From: Bacteroidales bacterium 6E
GTDB taxonomy: Bacteria; Bacteroidota; Bacteroidia; Bacteroidales; Prolixibacteraceae
DNA length: 64,000 nt
Assembly (NCBI GenBank): GCA_001270045.2
Contig: DF970686.1
Span: 503,048-567,047 of the forward strand
Direction: 5' to 3'
Shown here: positions 8,580-17,664 of the stretch, one piece after another
Layout of the letters: the number at the start of each line of letters is the position of its first letter
Position numbering within the stretch: position 1 is the stretch's first letter
Translations under genes and position numbers: made by a program
The notes under the pieces: model-generated
Told to the model about the DNA's origin: nothing
What the model saw: the letters and a program-made list of their open reading frames with translations, nothing else
Database searches by the model: none

Positions 8580-11500
8580 TCAGGCAATATCCCTTAACAG
8601 GCACAAATAGGCATCTTCGAGGTGTGCCTTTACATTCTCGGCATTAGGTGCAGGCTTCGTCTTGGATATTGCCCTTACCTTGATCAGTTCACCTTCACGC
8701 ATATGATTGGTAATCATCTGCTTGTTGGGGAATTGTTCGAATTCCTCGTTAGTCATGGTCCACTGCCATACATATCCCTCACCCAGTTGTACCATATTGG
8801 TTGGTACGCCAAAATATTTCAGGCGGCCCCGGTTGATGACGGCAACCTGGTTACAGGAACTTGAAATATCCTCGATGATATGGGTGGAGAAGATGACAAT
8901 ACGGCCACGGCTCAATTCGACCAGCAGGTTTCGGAAACGGATCCTTTCACGTGGATCAAGGCCGGCAGTGGGTTCATCCACCACCAGGATTCTGGGCAGG
9001 TTCAGCAGGATCTGGGCGATACCGATCCTTTGTTTCATGCCGCCTGAGAATGATCCGATGTTATCATCCTTCCTTTCAAACATGTGGACGGCTTTCAATA
9101 CATATTCAAGCCTTTCCTCCCTCGTTTTGGTATCGGAAATTCCTTTCAAGATGGCCTGATAATCGAGAAACTCCCAGGCAGACATATTTTCATAGGTGCC
9201 AAATTCCTGGGGCAGGTAACCGATCAGGCCCTGTAATTCCTCACGGTGTTTCAGCGTGTCGAGGCCATTGATATAGATCTTGCCATAACTTTGTTCAAAG
9301 ATACCGCAGATAATACGCATCATGGTTGATTTTCCTGCTCCGTTTGGCCCCAGCAATCCAATCATACCGGTGTTGATATCAACTGAAACACCCGCCAGTG
9401 CCTTGAATGGTTTTTTCTTTTTGCCAATCACCGGAATTTCTTTTACAAGCCTGAAGTATGAACGGCGAAGCTTGCCGAATCGTCCGGAGATTCTGTCAAT
9501 GTTGACGTTTTTGTCATGAACATAGTCTGAGGATGCCTTGATGGCCAGTAAAAGATACCAGACAACAGACACCAAAATGACCATGCTGATATTGTCCCAT
9601 TTTTTGTTGAAAATGAAGATCATGACAAGGGGAACCAACCATACAATCAGGTTATGGATCCACTTGCTTATTTTCGGCAATTTTGTGTTCCCTGTCTTTT
9701 CGTACCGGTTCTGGAGTACCATTTTTAGTGGTGTCCAAAGCAGGAATAGGTAGAACCATGTAAGAACCGCAAAAATCAGCATCCAGAAATTGCTACCCAG
9801 GTAAATAAAGGTAAACCAGACCAGGAATCCGAATAATGGGATCTGCCAGATCAGGTCATAAAAATCCCTTGCATGGCGATAATCTTTGGTCAGTCCGGCA
9901 CGTGCCCGAATCAGCAAGCCTGATTTCCATTCACGTACAAATCTGGAGTCACGGTCGTATATCTTGACAAGCTTTCTGACTTGTATCCTGATCTGGTCTT
10001 TGTCGTCAATCACTTTGGAACTGGCCATCCGGAGACTGGTCTGGATGAACCAGGTAACACCCGGGATCAGGATGATCACGGCAAGGAAGGTGAGCAGCTG
10101 CCACAGGAAGCTGTCGACCCTTGCATAGATGTACCAAACCGAAAGTGCAAACAAGACAAGGTGCAATACCTTTATTTTCCACGACAGGCTCTTCATCCAG
10201 TCGAGGGTATTCTCGAGTCCTGCATACAGGGTGGGAATGAAGATCAGCGTCAATAAAGTACTGAGTGAGAGACCGCCGATAACCGTAATGGCAAACGGCG
10301 CACCAATGGCACCTACGTATTCTGACTGTCCAAGTGCCAGGGGAACCATGGCAACAATGGTGGTTATGGAGGTAATCAGGATTGGACGTACCCTCGATAG
10401 TCCGGCTTCCATCAGAGCACGGGATTTCCTGTGTCCTCTCTTTCTGAGAATATTGGTAAAGTCGATCAGGATAATCCCGTTATTGACCACCACGCCTAAA
10501 AGAATAAGGAATCCCGTTAATGTATTGGCATTGAAGAGACTGTTGCTGGTGAATATCAGGGCCAGGAACGATCCTATCGCTGCCAGAGGAACCGAGAATA
10601 TCACCACGAAAGGAGTTACCAATGATTCGAATACCGAGGCCAGGATCATGATGATCAGGATAAAGGCTGCAGCAATCAGGAAATAGAACTCGTTGTATTG
10701 GTCGTCCTCATGGATTACCTGAACGGCCACACCGGCAGGCAGGTTATAGGCTTCCACGATCTCGTCAATTTCAAGCCGGTAAGCAGTCAGAAGATCCTTT
10801 GATTGTTCCGCTTCAGCAGCAAAACGGTAATTCAGGATGATCTGCTTTTCCTGGTTGGTACGGGTGATGTTCGCCATTCCCCGGGCATAAATAATCTCTG
10901 ACAGGTCGGTCAGGTCAAATACCCCTCCCTGAGCATTTGAGATTTTCAAGCTACGGAGATCATCGATGGTCTTGTCCCTGTTTTCTTCTTCAACACCCTT
11001 CTCTTTAAGGATGATATCATACTCCTCGGTACCCTGCTTGAAGGTCGCCCCTGAGCTCAGTTCCCTTGAGAAAGACCCGAGTTCACTTGCAATGTTATTC
11101 AGGGTGACATTATTTTGGGTCATTTGCATCTGGTCGAACCGCAAATGGATTTCGGGGCGGTTGGAACCGACGCTGACATTGGCACTTCGAATTGATTCAA
11201 GGTTTTCGACAAAGTAACGCAGGTCCTCGGCCACGCCACGCATAACCTGGAAGTCCTGGCCCTTAATGATGATCTGTTCCTGGTTGGTCCCAATACCCAT
11301 AAAGCGGCTGAAATTATTCATGCCTCCCATGGCTCCACCCCGAAAACTCTGGCTGGAGGTAGGTTGTGAGAGGCTGACCTCTGCACGGCGTAACCCCCGG
11401 CTACGGCTTTCCACATCCGATTTTACATCGGCCATTTCTCGCTTTGCAATCTTTTCAAATTCCTCTTTGAGGACTATATTGATAATTGCTTCCTCTGCCT

Positions 11501-13283
11501 GGATATTTGAAACAATGTCTTTTATCTCGGCCACTTCTTTAAGTCTGGATTCAAGTTCCGCCACCACGATGTCGGTTGATTCCAGAGTTGATCCGGTAGG
11601 CATGGTCACATAGAGTGAGAACCTGTCCTGTTCAACTTCCCGAAGGTTGTTGACGCTCAATGCCATCACAATGAAGATGCTGACAAAAAAGAGGACAAGG
11701 GCTCCGATAACCGTACGCGCCGGATTTCTAAGGCTGGCCTTGAGCAATACTATATATATCTGTATGATCCGGTTATTGGTAGTGACCTTTTCATAAAAAA
11801 TATTGTGCGATCTGCTTCCTTTCAACAAGACATGTGCAGCCATCGGAATGAACAACAAGGCTACAATCAGTGAGATTACCAAAGTCGATATGATTGAGGT
11901 TCCGATGTGGTTTCCCAACAGCTCAACCATGGGATCAGTTGAAAAGATGAAGGGGAGAAAGACTGTCACTGTGGTCAGTGTTGCTGCCAAAATGGAGCGC
12001 CAAACCTCGGTGGTCCCCTGCGTAACAGCCTTGTCGGGCGTGTAATGCTTCCCCGACAACCGATAAATATTTTCAAGTACCACCACGCTGTTATCGAGAA
12101 GCATTCCCACAGCCAAAGCCATTCCGACCAGGGTAAGGCTGTTGATGGATATTCCAGCGTAATAGAAGAAATTGAAAGCAGAGAATACTGAAATTGGAAT
12201 GGAAAGGGCAATGATGGAAACAATCTTCAGGTTTTTGAGGAAAATCCACAGAACGAAAATGGCCATCAATCCACCCACCACCGCAAGTTCAATAATCTGG
12301 TCGATGTTCTTCTCCATCGTCTCGGCCGTATTCGACTGAACCACAATCTCGATATCCCTTGATTCCAGTTTTTCGTTCAGGCGTTCGATTAATTCCTGTG
12401 TGCGGTGTGACAGGTCAATCAGGTTCGCCTGTGAATCGTTAACCAGCATGACCGAAATGGCATCCAGTCCGTTCACACGGCTGATGGTTGTTTCTTCCTT
12501 TACGCCGAAGTAAACCTCCGCCACATCTTTCAACAAAATCGGGCCTTCAGCAAGGACGATGTTTTCGATGTCCGTAACATTTTGGTACTCGGCCGTTACA
12601 TGAACAAAATACTGTTTGTTCGATTCGTGCAGGTACCCTGCGAAAACACGGTTTTGTGCATTTGATCCCAAAGCGCTTCTAATATTGGCTGGGGTGATTC
12701 CGTATGCTTCGCAGGCAGCCATGTCAATGGTTACCTCGATTGATTTTTCCTTACCCCCGAAAACATTTGCACTGGCAATGCCATCAATGTTTTCGAGTTC
12801 GTTTTTTACTTCCTGGTCAACAATGTTCCTGATTCTGTCGGTCCCGCCGCTACCCCTGATCTGCAGTTCCATGAACTGGTTGGAGAGCTGTTGTACATCA
12901 ACCCGGTTAACGACCACATTAAAGCCATCGGGAAGGTTATCGCGCACCTGGTCAATCTTTTCCTGGAGTTTCAGGAAGGTATATTTAAAATTGACGTTCT
13001 TGTTAAAACTAACCTGAATGGAAGCCTGCCGGTTATTAAGCCACGATTCCATGCTTTCCACGCCTTCAAGGGAAGCAATAGCCCCTTCGACAGGAATTAC
13101 GGCCTGATTCTCCATGTAATTTGGGTCCACTTCCTGTTGGGAAGAGACTTGTACAAATAACATCGGCAGGTCGGCATTGGGCATGAGCTCCACCGGCAAC
13201 TGTTTATAAGACACATAACCCAGCAGGGTCATGCCTATAAAAAGCATGCTTATAAAGACTTTTCTGTTGATGATGAAATTCAT
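8580..13283 (-). CDS. RND (HAE1-type) permease fused to a six-helix linker and an ABC ATPase
   Basis: This is one continuous 1567-codon frame. Residues 1-~1025 are a full HAE1/AcrB-type RND permease: an N-terminal helix, two large periplasmic loops, and the helix-4 segment GMLLDNSVVVLEN with one Asp where AcrB has two. Residues ~1030-1270 form an unrecognised region with about six more helices (near 1038, 1058, 1146, 1165, 1210 and 1232). Residues ~1290-1567 are a complete ABC ATPase: Walker A GPNGAGKS (1312-1319), signature FSGGMKQ (1412), Walker B ILVVDE (1432-1437) and the H-loop His (1468). All nucleotide-binding motifs look intact. Proton-driven and ATP-driven export machinery are thus joined in one chain. 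It starts 56 bases after the partner RND gene and is followed by an ABC-2 permease gene. Confidence 0.9.
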   Translation of the reverse strand: MNFIINRKVFISMLFIGMTLLGYVSYKQLPVELMPNADLPMLFVQVSSQQEVDPNYMENQAVIPVEGAIASLEGVESMESWLNNRQASIQVSFNKNVNFKYTFLKLQEKIDQVRDNLPDGFNVVVNRVDVQQLSNQFMELQIRGSGGTDRIRNIVDQEVKNELENIDGIASANVFGGKEKSIEVTIDMAACEAYGITPANIRSALGSNAQNRVFAGYLHESNKQYFVHVTAEYQNVTDIENIVLAEGPILLKDVAEVYFGVKEETTISRVNGLDAISVMLVNDSQANLIDLSHRTQELIERLNEKLESRDIEIVVQSNTAETMEKNIDQIIELAVVGGLMAIFVLWIFLKNLKIVSIIALSIPISVFSAFNFFYYAGISINSLTLVGMALAVGMLLDNSVVVLENIYRLSGKHYTPDKAVTQGTTEVWRSILAATLTTVTVFLPFIFSTDPMVELLGNHIGTSIISTLVISLIVALLFIPMAAHVLLKGSRSHNIFYEKVTTNNRIIQIYIVLLKASLRNPARTVIGALVLFFVSIFIVMALSVNNLREVEQDRFSLYVTMPTGSTLESTDIVVAELESRLKEVAEIKDIVSNIQAEEAIINIVLKEEFEKIAKREMADVKSDVESRSRGLRRAEVSLSQPTSSQSFRGGAMGGMNNFSRFMGIGTNQEQIIIKGQDFQVMRGVAEDLRYFVENLESIRSANVSVGSNRPEIHLRFDQMQMTQNNVTLNNIASELGSFSRELSSGATFKQGTEEYDIILKEKGVEEENRDKTIDDLRSLKISNAQGGVFDLTDLSEIIYARGMANITRTNQEKQIILNYRFAAEAEQSKDLLTAYRLEIDEIVEAYNLPAGVAVQVIHEDDQYNEFYFLIAAAFILIIMILASVFESLVTPFVVIFSVPLAAIGSFLALIFTSNSLFNANTLTGFLILLGVVVNNGIILIDFTNILRKRGHRKSRALMEAGLSRVRPILITSITTIVAMVPLALGQSEYVGAIGAPFAITVIGGLSLSTLLTLIFIPTLYAGLENTLDWMKSLSWKIKVLHLVLFALSVWYIYARVDSFLWQLLTFLAVIILIPGVTWFIQTSLRMASSKVIDDKDQIRIQVRKLVKIYDRDSRFVREWKSGLLIRARAGLTKDYRHARDFYDLIWQIPLFGFLVWFTFIYLGSNFWMLIFAVLTWFYLFLLWTPLKMVLQNRYEKTGNTKLPKISKWIHNLIVWLVPLVMIFIFNKKWDNISMVILVSVVWYLLLAIKASSDYVHDKNVNIDRISGRFGKLRRSYFRLVKEIPVIGKKKKPFKALAGVSVDINTGMIGLLGPNGAGKSTMMRIICGIFEQSYGKIYINGLDTLKHREELQGLIGYLPQEFGTYENMSAWEFLDYQAILKGISDTKTREERLEYVLKAVHMFERKDDNIGSFSGGMKQRIGIAQILLNLPRILVVDEPTAGLDPRERIRFRNLLVELSRGRIVIFSTHIIEDISSSCNQVAVINRGRLKYFGVPTNMVQLGEGYVWQWTMTNEEFEQFPNKQMITNHMREGELIKVRAISKTKPAPNAENVKAHLEDAYLCLLRDIA

Positions 13284-13339
13284 CGTATAACCATTTTTAA
13301 GATGGGAGGAGCTGGATATCCCGGCCCCGTTTATATTTG

Positions 13340-16300
13340 TTATCGCTGCGACATTGCCTTTTCTGAGCGTGGAGCTCTTCTGAGGCGGTCAAGAACGTCA
13401 TACACACATGGAATTACAACAAGCGTCAGAAGGGTAGAGGTAATCATACCCCCAATTACGGCCAGGGCCATGGGTGAGCGAAGAGATACGCTTTCTCCCA
13501 CTCCAATGGTTAGCGGCACCAGAGCAAGAATAGTTGTAAGTGAGGTCATCAATATGGGGCGGATTCTTTGTTGGCCAGCATATATGATGGCATCCTTCCT
13601 GTTCATTCCTTCCCTGATCAATTGGTTGATGCGGTCGATGAGAATGATGGAGTTGTTGACTGCAATACCCGCCAGCATGATAATCCCGATCAGTGCCATG
13701 ATGTTTAATGGTCTTCCCAGGATAAAGAAGGTCAGGAGTGATCCGGTAATGGCGAAGGGAATGGTCAGGATCACCGTGAACGGATGGATCAGTGATTCAA
13801 ACTGAGAAGCCATCACCATGTAAACCAGTACGATCGACAAGATTAATGCAAAACCTAGTCCGGCCATCGACTCCTGCCGTTTCTCCTCGTCACCTGTCAC
13901 CCTGATGGAATAATCTGCTGGAAGGGTTATGTCGGCTGTGGCTTTTCTGATCTCGCCTGCAACATGTTGTAAGGCGGTTCCTGGTTCAAGCTGGGCTGTA
14001 ACCCTGGCAATACGACTTTGATTTCTTCTGTGGATTTCCCGGGCTGATACACCCTCCCTGAGTTCCGCAATTTCCGTAAGCCGGTACATCTGGTTACCTG
14101 ATCGGATATTCATGTTTCCAAGGTCCGACAAGGGTGTCTCGGGAAGCTTTATGGTAATGTCGCGCATTTCACCTCCCTGTTCCAGCTGGCCGGCATTCTT
14201 GCCCTGCAGCTGGTCCTGCAGCTGAGAGACCACCGTATTGATGTTGAGGTTATATAATCCGGCCCTGATCCTGTCAATGACAACTTCCACCTCTGGTGCT
14301 CCGTCTTCAATCGAAGTCTGTACGTTATAAATTCCCGGTATGATCCTGATCCGTTCGCTGACTTCATTGGTGAGGTTCTCAAGCTCGTCCATCTCCAGGC
14401 CTGATACTTCAACAACCAGGGGAGCTTCATCTGATCCGAGAATGGATTGCAAGGCTGTTTCTTCTTTTGAGAAGGATACTTCCAGGTTTTCAATGTTGGC
14501 GGTCAGCTGGTCCATGGTTTCAATTACCTGATCGGCTGTCAAGGATGAATTCTCAGCCAGGATTACCTTGATTTCGGCGGTATTTTCACCCTGGAAAACG
14601 CTTGACTGTCCACTGCTGAATACATTGCTGGGACCTGCGTGTGAATATGTTTTATCCAGGTTTTCACCCAGATATTCATCAAGTATAAGCTCTATATTTT
14701 TAACTGTGGCTTCGGTTCTCTCGAGCTTGGTACCTTCGGCCAGTTTCAGTTCCATGACAAATTCCCTGGATTGGGTTTGTGGCATGAATTCGCTTCCAAT
14801 TACCGGTATCAGCAAGAAAGATGAGCCTGCAAGCAACAAGCCAATCAGTATTACCATCCATTTTACCTTCAGGATTTTGTCAAGAAATTTTCCATAGGAG
14901 GTAATTTGAACCGTACGTTTCTTGATGGGAGCCGATTTTTTTGAATAGAACCGGTGATACAGCATCGGGATCAGGAAGATGGCCACGAACAAAGAGGAGA
15001 GAAGCGAAAAGGCCACGGTCCATGCCTGGTCCTTGAAAAGCTCTCCGGATGCACCATGCAGATAGACAATGGGCAGAAATACGACAATGGTTGTCAGGGT
15101 TGAGGCCGTGATGGCCCCGCCTACCTCTGCGGTACCATTGATGGCAGCATCCTTGACAGACATTCCGTTTTCATGGTTCCTGAAAATATTCTCGATAACA
15201 ACAATGGCATTGTCGACCAGCATACCAGCTCCCAGTGCAAGTCCGCCCAATGTCATAATGTTGATCGTCAGGTCATTAAAGTACATCAGGTTAAAGGTTG
15301 CAATGATGGAGATTGGCATTGCTAAACTGACAATCAATGTAGTCCCGATTCTTCGGAGGAAGATAAAAAGTACAAAAACTGCAAGCAGAATACCCATCAG
15401 GGCAGTCTCTTCCACTTCCACTATGGCTTCCCTGATAAATTTCCCCTGGTTGGTGACTGTGGTTAGTTGATATCCAGGGAGTGCCTTCCTTATCTTATCG
15501 AGTGACTCGTTTATCTGTTCGACCGATTTTACGGTATTATAACGGGTCTCTTTATAGATTGCAAGCCCGATACACCTTTCGCCATTGAGGTGTACAATAT
15601 TGGTGGGTTCTTTATTGCTGAACTTTACGTTTGCTACATCTTTCAAAAATACCGGTGCCATTTCAACAGGGGGTCCACCTGTTGTAGTGGCGGCAATCGC
15701 CTTGTAGCCAACAATCAGGTTTTCAAAATCCGATATGGTGGTGAGCAGTCCTACCCCTTTCACGATATATTGTAGCCCCATCTCCGAGATTCTACCGCCG
15801 GAAACGCTACGGTTGAAGTTCTGGATCCGTGTACTTAGCTCATCAAGGGTGATATTCTGTGATTCGAGACGATATAAATCGGTTTCGATCACAACCTCGT
15901 TTTCTTCTTGTCCTGAAAGTTCTACCTCGGCAACACCTTCGAGCCTGACCAATTCATTGCGAATATAATTTTCGGCAACTTTCCTGATCTCGTTCATGTC
16001 GGTGATTTCGTTGTGCGACAATGCAATCAGCATAACAGGTGCCGTGTTGGGATCATGCTGGGTAATCCGCAGCTCGTCAATTGCCTGGTTTTGGGAAAAG
16101 GTATTCAATGCCTTTTGCAAATCCAGGAATGCTTCATCCATATCCTTGTTCCAGGCATACTCAACGGTAATCTGGGATGTACCTACCTTGGTGATGGATG
16201 AAACCTGGATTACGTCCGACTGACGGATTGCCAGGGCTTCAATATTTTCAACGAATTGTTTTTCCATTTCTTCAGGTGGTCGTTCACCTGAAGTGATTTC

Positions 16301-16444
16301 TATAAATATGCGGGGTGATTTCAGATCGGGGAAAAGATCCATTCCCAGTTTGTCGAACGAGATGTACCCAAGCAGCACAACCGCCAGCACAACCATAAGT
16401 ATCGAGACCGGATAATTTACAGAAAACTGTGTTAATTTTTTCAC
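13340..16444 (-). CDS. RND efflux permease (HAE1/AcrB-type)
   Basis: The product of about 1034 aa has the RND signature layout: KKLTQFSVNYPVSIL at the N-terminus, helix 4 with GAGMLVDNAIVVIEN (single Asp), and helix 10 with GIAVNNSIILID. It should form the inner-membrane proton-driven pump of a tripartite envelope exporter with the lipoprotein at 16595 and the TolC protein at 17665. I chose GTG 16444; the longer frame would begin with TTG at 16507 and add 21 residues not typical of the family. With the fused RND protein downstream it may form a heteromeric pump, as the MdtBC pair does. Confidence 0.88.
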   Translation of the reverse strand: MKKLTQFSVNYPVSILMVVLAVVLLGYISFDKLGMDLFPDLKSPRIFIEITSGERPPEEMEKQFVENIEALAIRQSDVIQVSSITKVGTSQITVEYAWNKDMDEAFLDLQKALNTFSQNQAIDELRITQHDPNTAPVMLIALSHNEITDMNEIRKVAENYIRNELVRLEGVAEVELSGQEENEVVIETDLYRLESQNITLDELSTRIQNFNRSVSGGRISEMGLQYIVKGVGLLTTISDFENLIVGYKAIAATTTGGPPVEMAPVFLKDVANVKFSNKEPTNIVHLNGERCIGLAIYKETRYNTVKSVEQINESLDKIRKALPGYQLTTVTNQGKFIREAIVEVEETALMGILLAVFVLFIFLRRIGTTLIVSLAMPISIIATFNLMYFNDLTINIMTLGGLALGAGMLVDNAIVVIENIFRNHENGMSVKDAAINGTAEVGGAITASTLTTIVVFLPIVYLHGASGELFKDQAWTVAFSLLSSLFVAIFLIPMLYHRFYSKKSAPIKKRTVQITSYGKFLDKILKVKWMVILIGLLLAGSSFLLIPVIGSEFMPQTQSREFVMELKLAEGTKLERTEATVKNIELILDEYLGENLDKTYSHAGPSNVFSSGQSSVFQGENTAEIKVILAENSSLTADQVIETMDQLTANIENLEVSFSKEETALQSILGSDEAPLVVEVSGLEMDELENLTNEVSERIRIIPGIYNVQTSIEDGAPEVEVVIDRIRAGLYNLNINTVVSQLQDQLQGKNAGQLEQGGEMRDITIKLPETPLSDLGNMNIRSGNQMYRLTEIAELREGVSAREIHRRNQSRIARVTAQLEPGTALQHVAGEIRKATADITLPADYSIRVTGDEEKRQESMAGLGFALILSIVLVYMVMASQFESLIHPFTVILTIPFAITGSLLTFFILGRPLNIMALIGIIMLAGIAVNNSIILIDRINQLIREGMNRKDAIIYAGQQRIRPILMTSLTTILALVPLTIGVGESVSLRSPMALAVIGGMITSTLLTLVVIPCVYDVLDRLRRAPRSEKAMSQR

Positions 16445-16594
16445 TGGGTATCTTTTTAAATTGCTTGATTTTCCATATTGTAGCTGATTCAGGATCAGTT
16501 GATTCAAGGTTTTCCGTCATGTTTGGGGTGACGTTCATAGGGGCGCCACCTTCTGACTGGTTGGGCGATCCGATTATCCGGACAGCCACGAAAA

Positions 16595-17650
16595 CTATCT
16601 GATCACTTTCACTTTCGAGTTATTCCGAAGAGTTTCATAGCCTCCGATAACCAATCGTTCATTGACTTTAAGTCCGTTTGTCACTTCCACCTGTTCCTGG
16701 TTTTCGATACCTGTTGTTATAGTACGTTCCGTGGCGGTACTCTGGTCGACCACGAACACCATTCTGCCCCTGCCGCTGGAGAGTAGGATACTTTTGGGCA
16801 CGACAATGGCACTATCCTTTTGTGCAACAATGATATCCGCTTTTACAAACATTCCCGGGCGAAGTTTCATTTCTGGATTGTCAATGGTCAGTTTCCCCTT
16901 GAATGTACGTGTTTCGGTGCTGATGGCCGGTGAGAGTTCAGTTACAAGGCCATGCAGTGTGTCATTGGCAAGCGTGTAGTTGGTGATCAATACATCCTGC
17001 CCGATGGTGATTTCAGAAATAGATTTCTCGGGAAGGTTTATGTCCATGAACATCTTGTCATAACTCATGATGGTGGCAACGGGTGAACCTGAATTGATGC
17101 GGGTTCCGGGAGTGTAGAATGGAAGATCGACGATTACTCCCGAGAATGGGGCAATGATGTTCATCTTCGAGAGCCTGACTTGTGCATTCTCATAACTGTA
17201 TCTGGCGTTGGTGGCTGAAACCTCGGCGTTTCTCAGCTCACGAAGGGTAACTCCCCCTTTTTCGTAAAGAGATTTCTGTTTTTCATATTCCTGTTCCGAG
17301 ATTTCCAGGTTGAGTTTCTGGGCATCCAATGCAATATTGTTGACATATTCATCGTCCTCGAGCCTGACGATTACCTGTCCGGCCCTGACCTGGTCACCCA
17401 GTTTGAAAGGCCTGCCGGTTAAAGGATTGTTGGCGAGTTTATAAATACCGGCCATTTCTGACGAAAGGGTGACTTCCTGGGTAGCCTTGGCAGTACCTGT
17501 GGCATTCACGTATTGCATGATGGGCTGCAAACGGATATCTTCAACGGTAACTGGTATGGCAAGGTCAGTGGTTTCCGACTGCTGTTGGTTGTTGCAGCCA
17601 AATAATGCAGTGAATGCTGCAAACAGTGCTAAGTACTTGATATTTTTCAT
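16595..17650 (-). CDS. Membrane-fusion (periplasmic adaptor) lipoprotein, HlyD/AcrA family
   Basis: The 351-aa product begins with a lipoprotein signal ending LFGC (Cys19), so it should be lipid-anchored in the inner membrane. It then shows the split lipoyl half-motifs (TLSSEMAGIYKL and later NIIAPFSGVIVDL), a short helical hairpin between them (~residues 90-150), and beta-barrel and membrane-proximal parts (LRPGMFVKADI). It would link the RND permease(s) to the TolC protein. It is the only adaptor in the locus, although two RND permeases and two ABC ATPase domains are present. Confidence 0.9.
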   Translation of the reverse strand: MKNIKYLALFAAFTALFGCNNQQQSETTDLAIPVTVEDIRLQPIMQYVNATGTAKATQEVTLSSEMAGIYKLANNPLTGRPFKLGDQVRAGQVIVRLEDDEYVNNIALDAQKLNLEISEQEYEKQKSLYEKGGVTLRELRNAEVSATNARYSYENAQVRLSKMNIIAPFSGVIVDLPFYTPGTRINSGSPVATIMSYDKMFMDINLPEKSISEITIGQDVLITNYTLANDTLHGLVTELSPAISTETRTFKGKLTIDNPEMKLRPGMFVKADIIVAQKDSAIVVPKSILLSSGRGRMVFVVDQSTATERTITTGIENQEQVEVTNGLKVNERLVIGGYETLRNNSKVKVIR

Positions 17651-17664
17651 TTCCGTATGGTTTT

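Noticed and set aside
8707-9159. A 150-codon frame antisense to the ABC ATPase domain
   Set aside because: It mirrors conserved ABC motif codons on the other strand; the same kind of shadow appears opposite the ATPase at 22908-23261.
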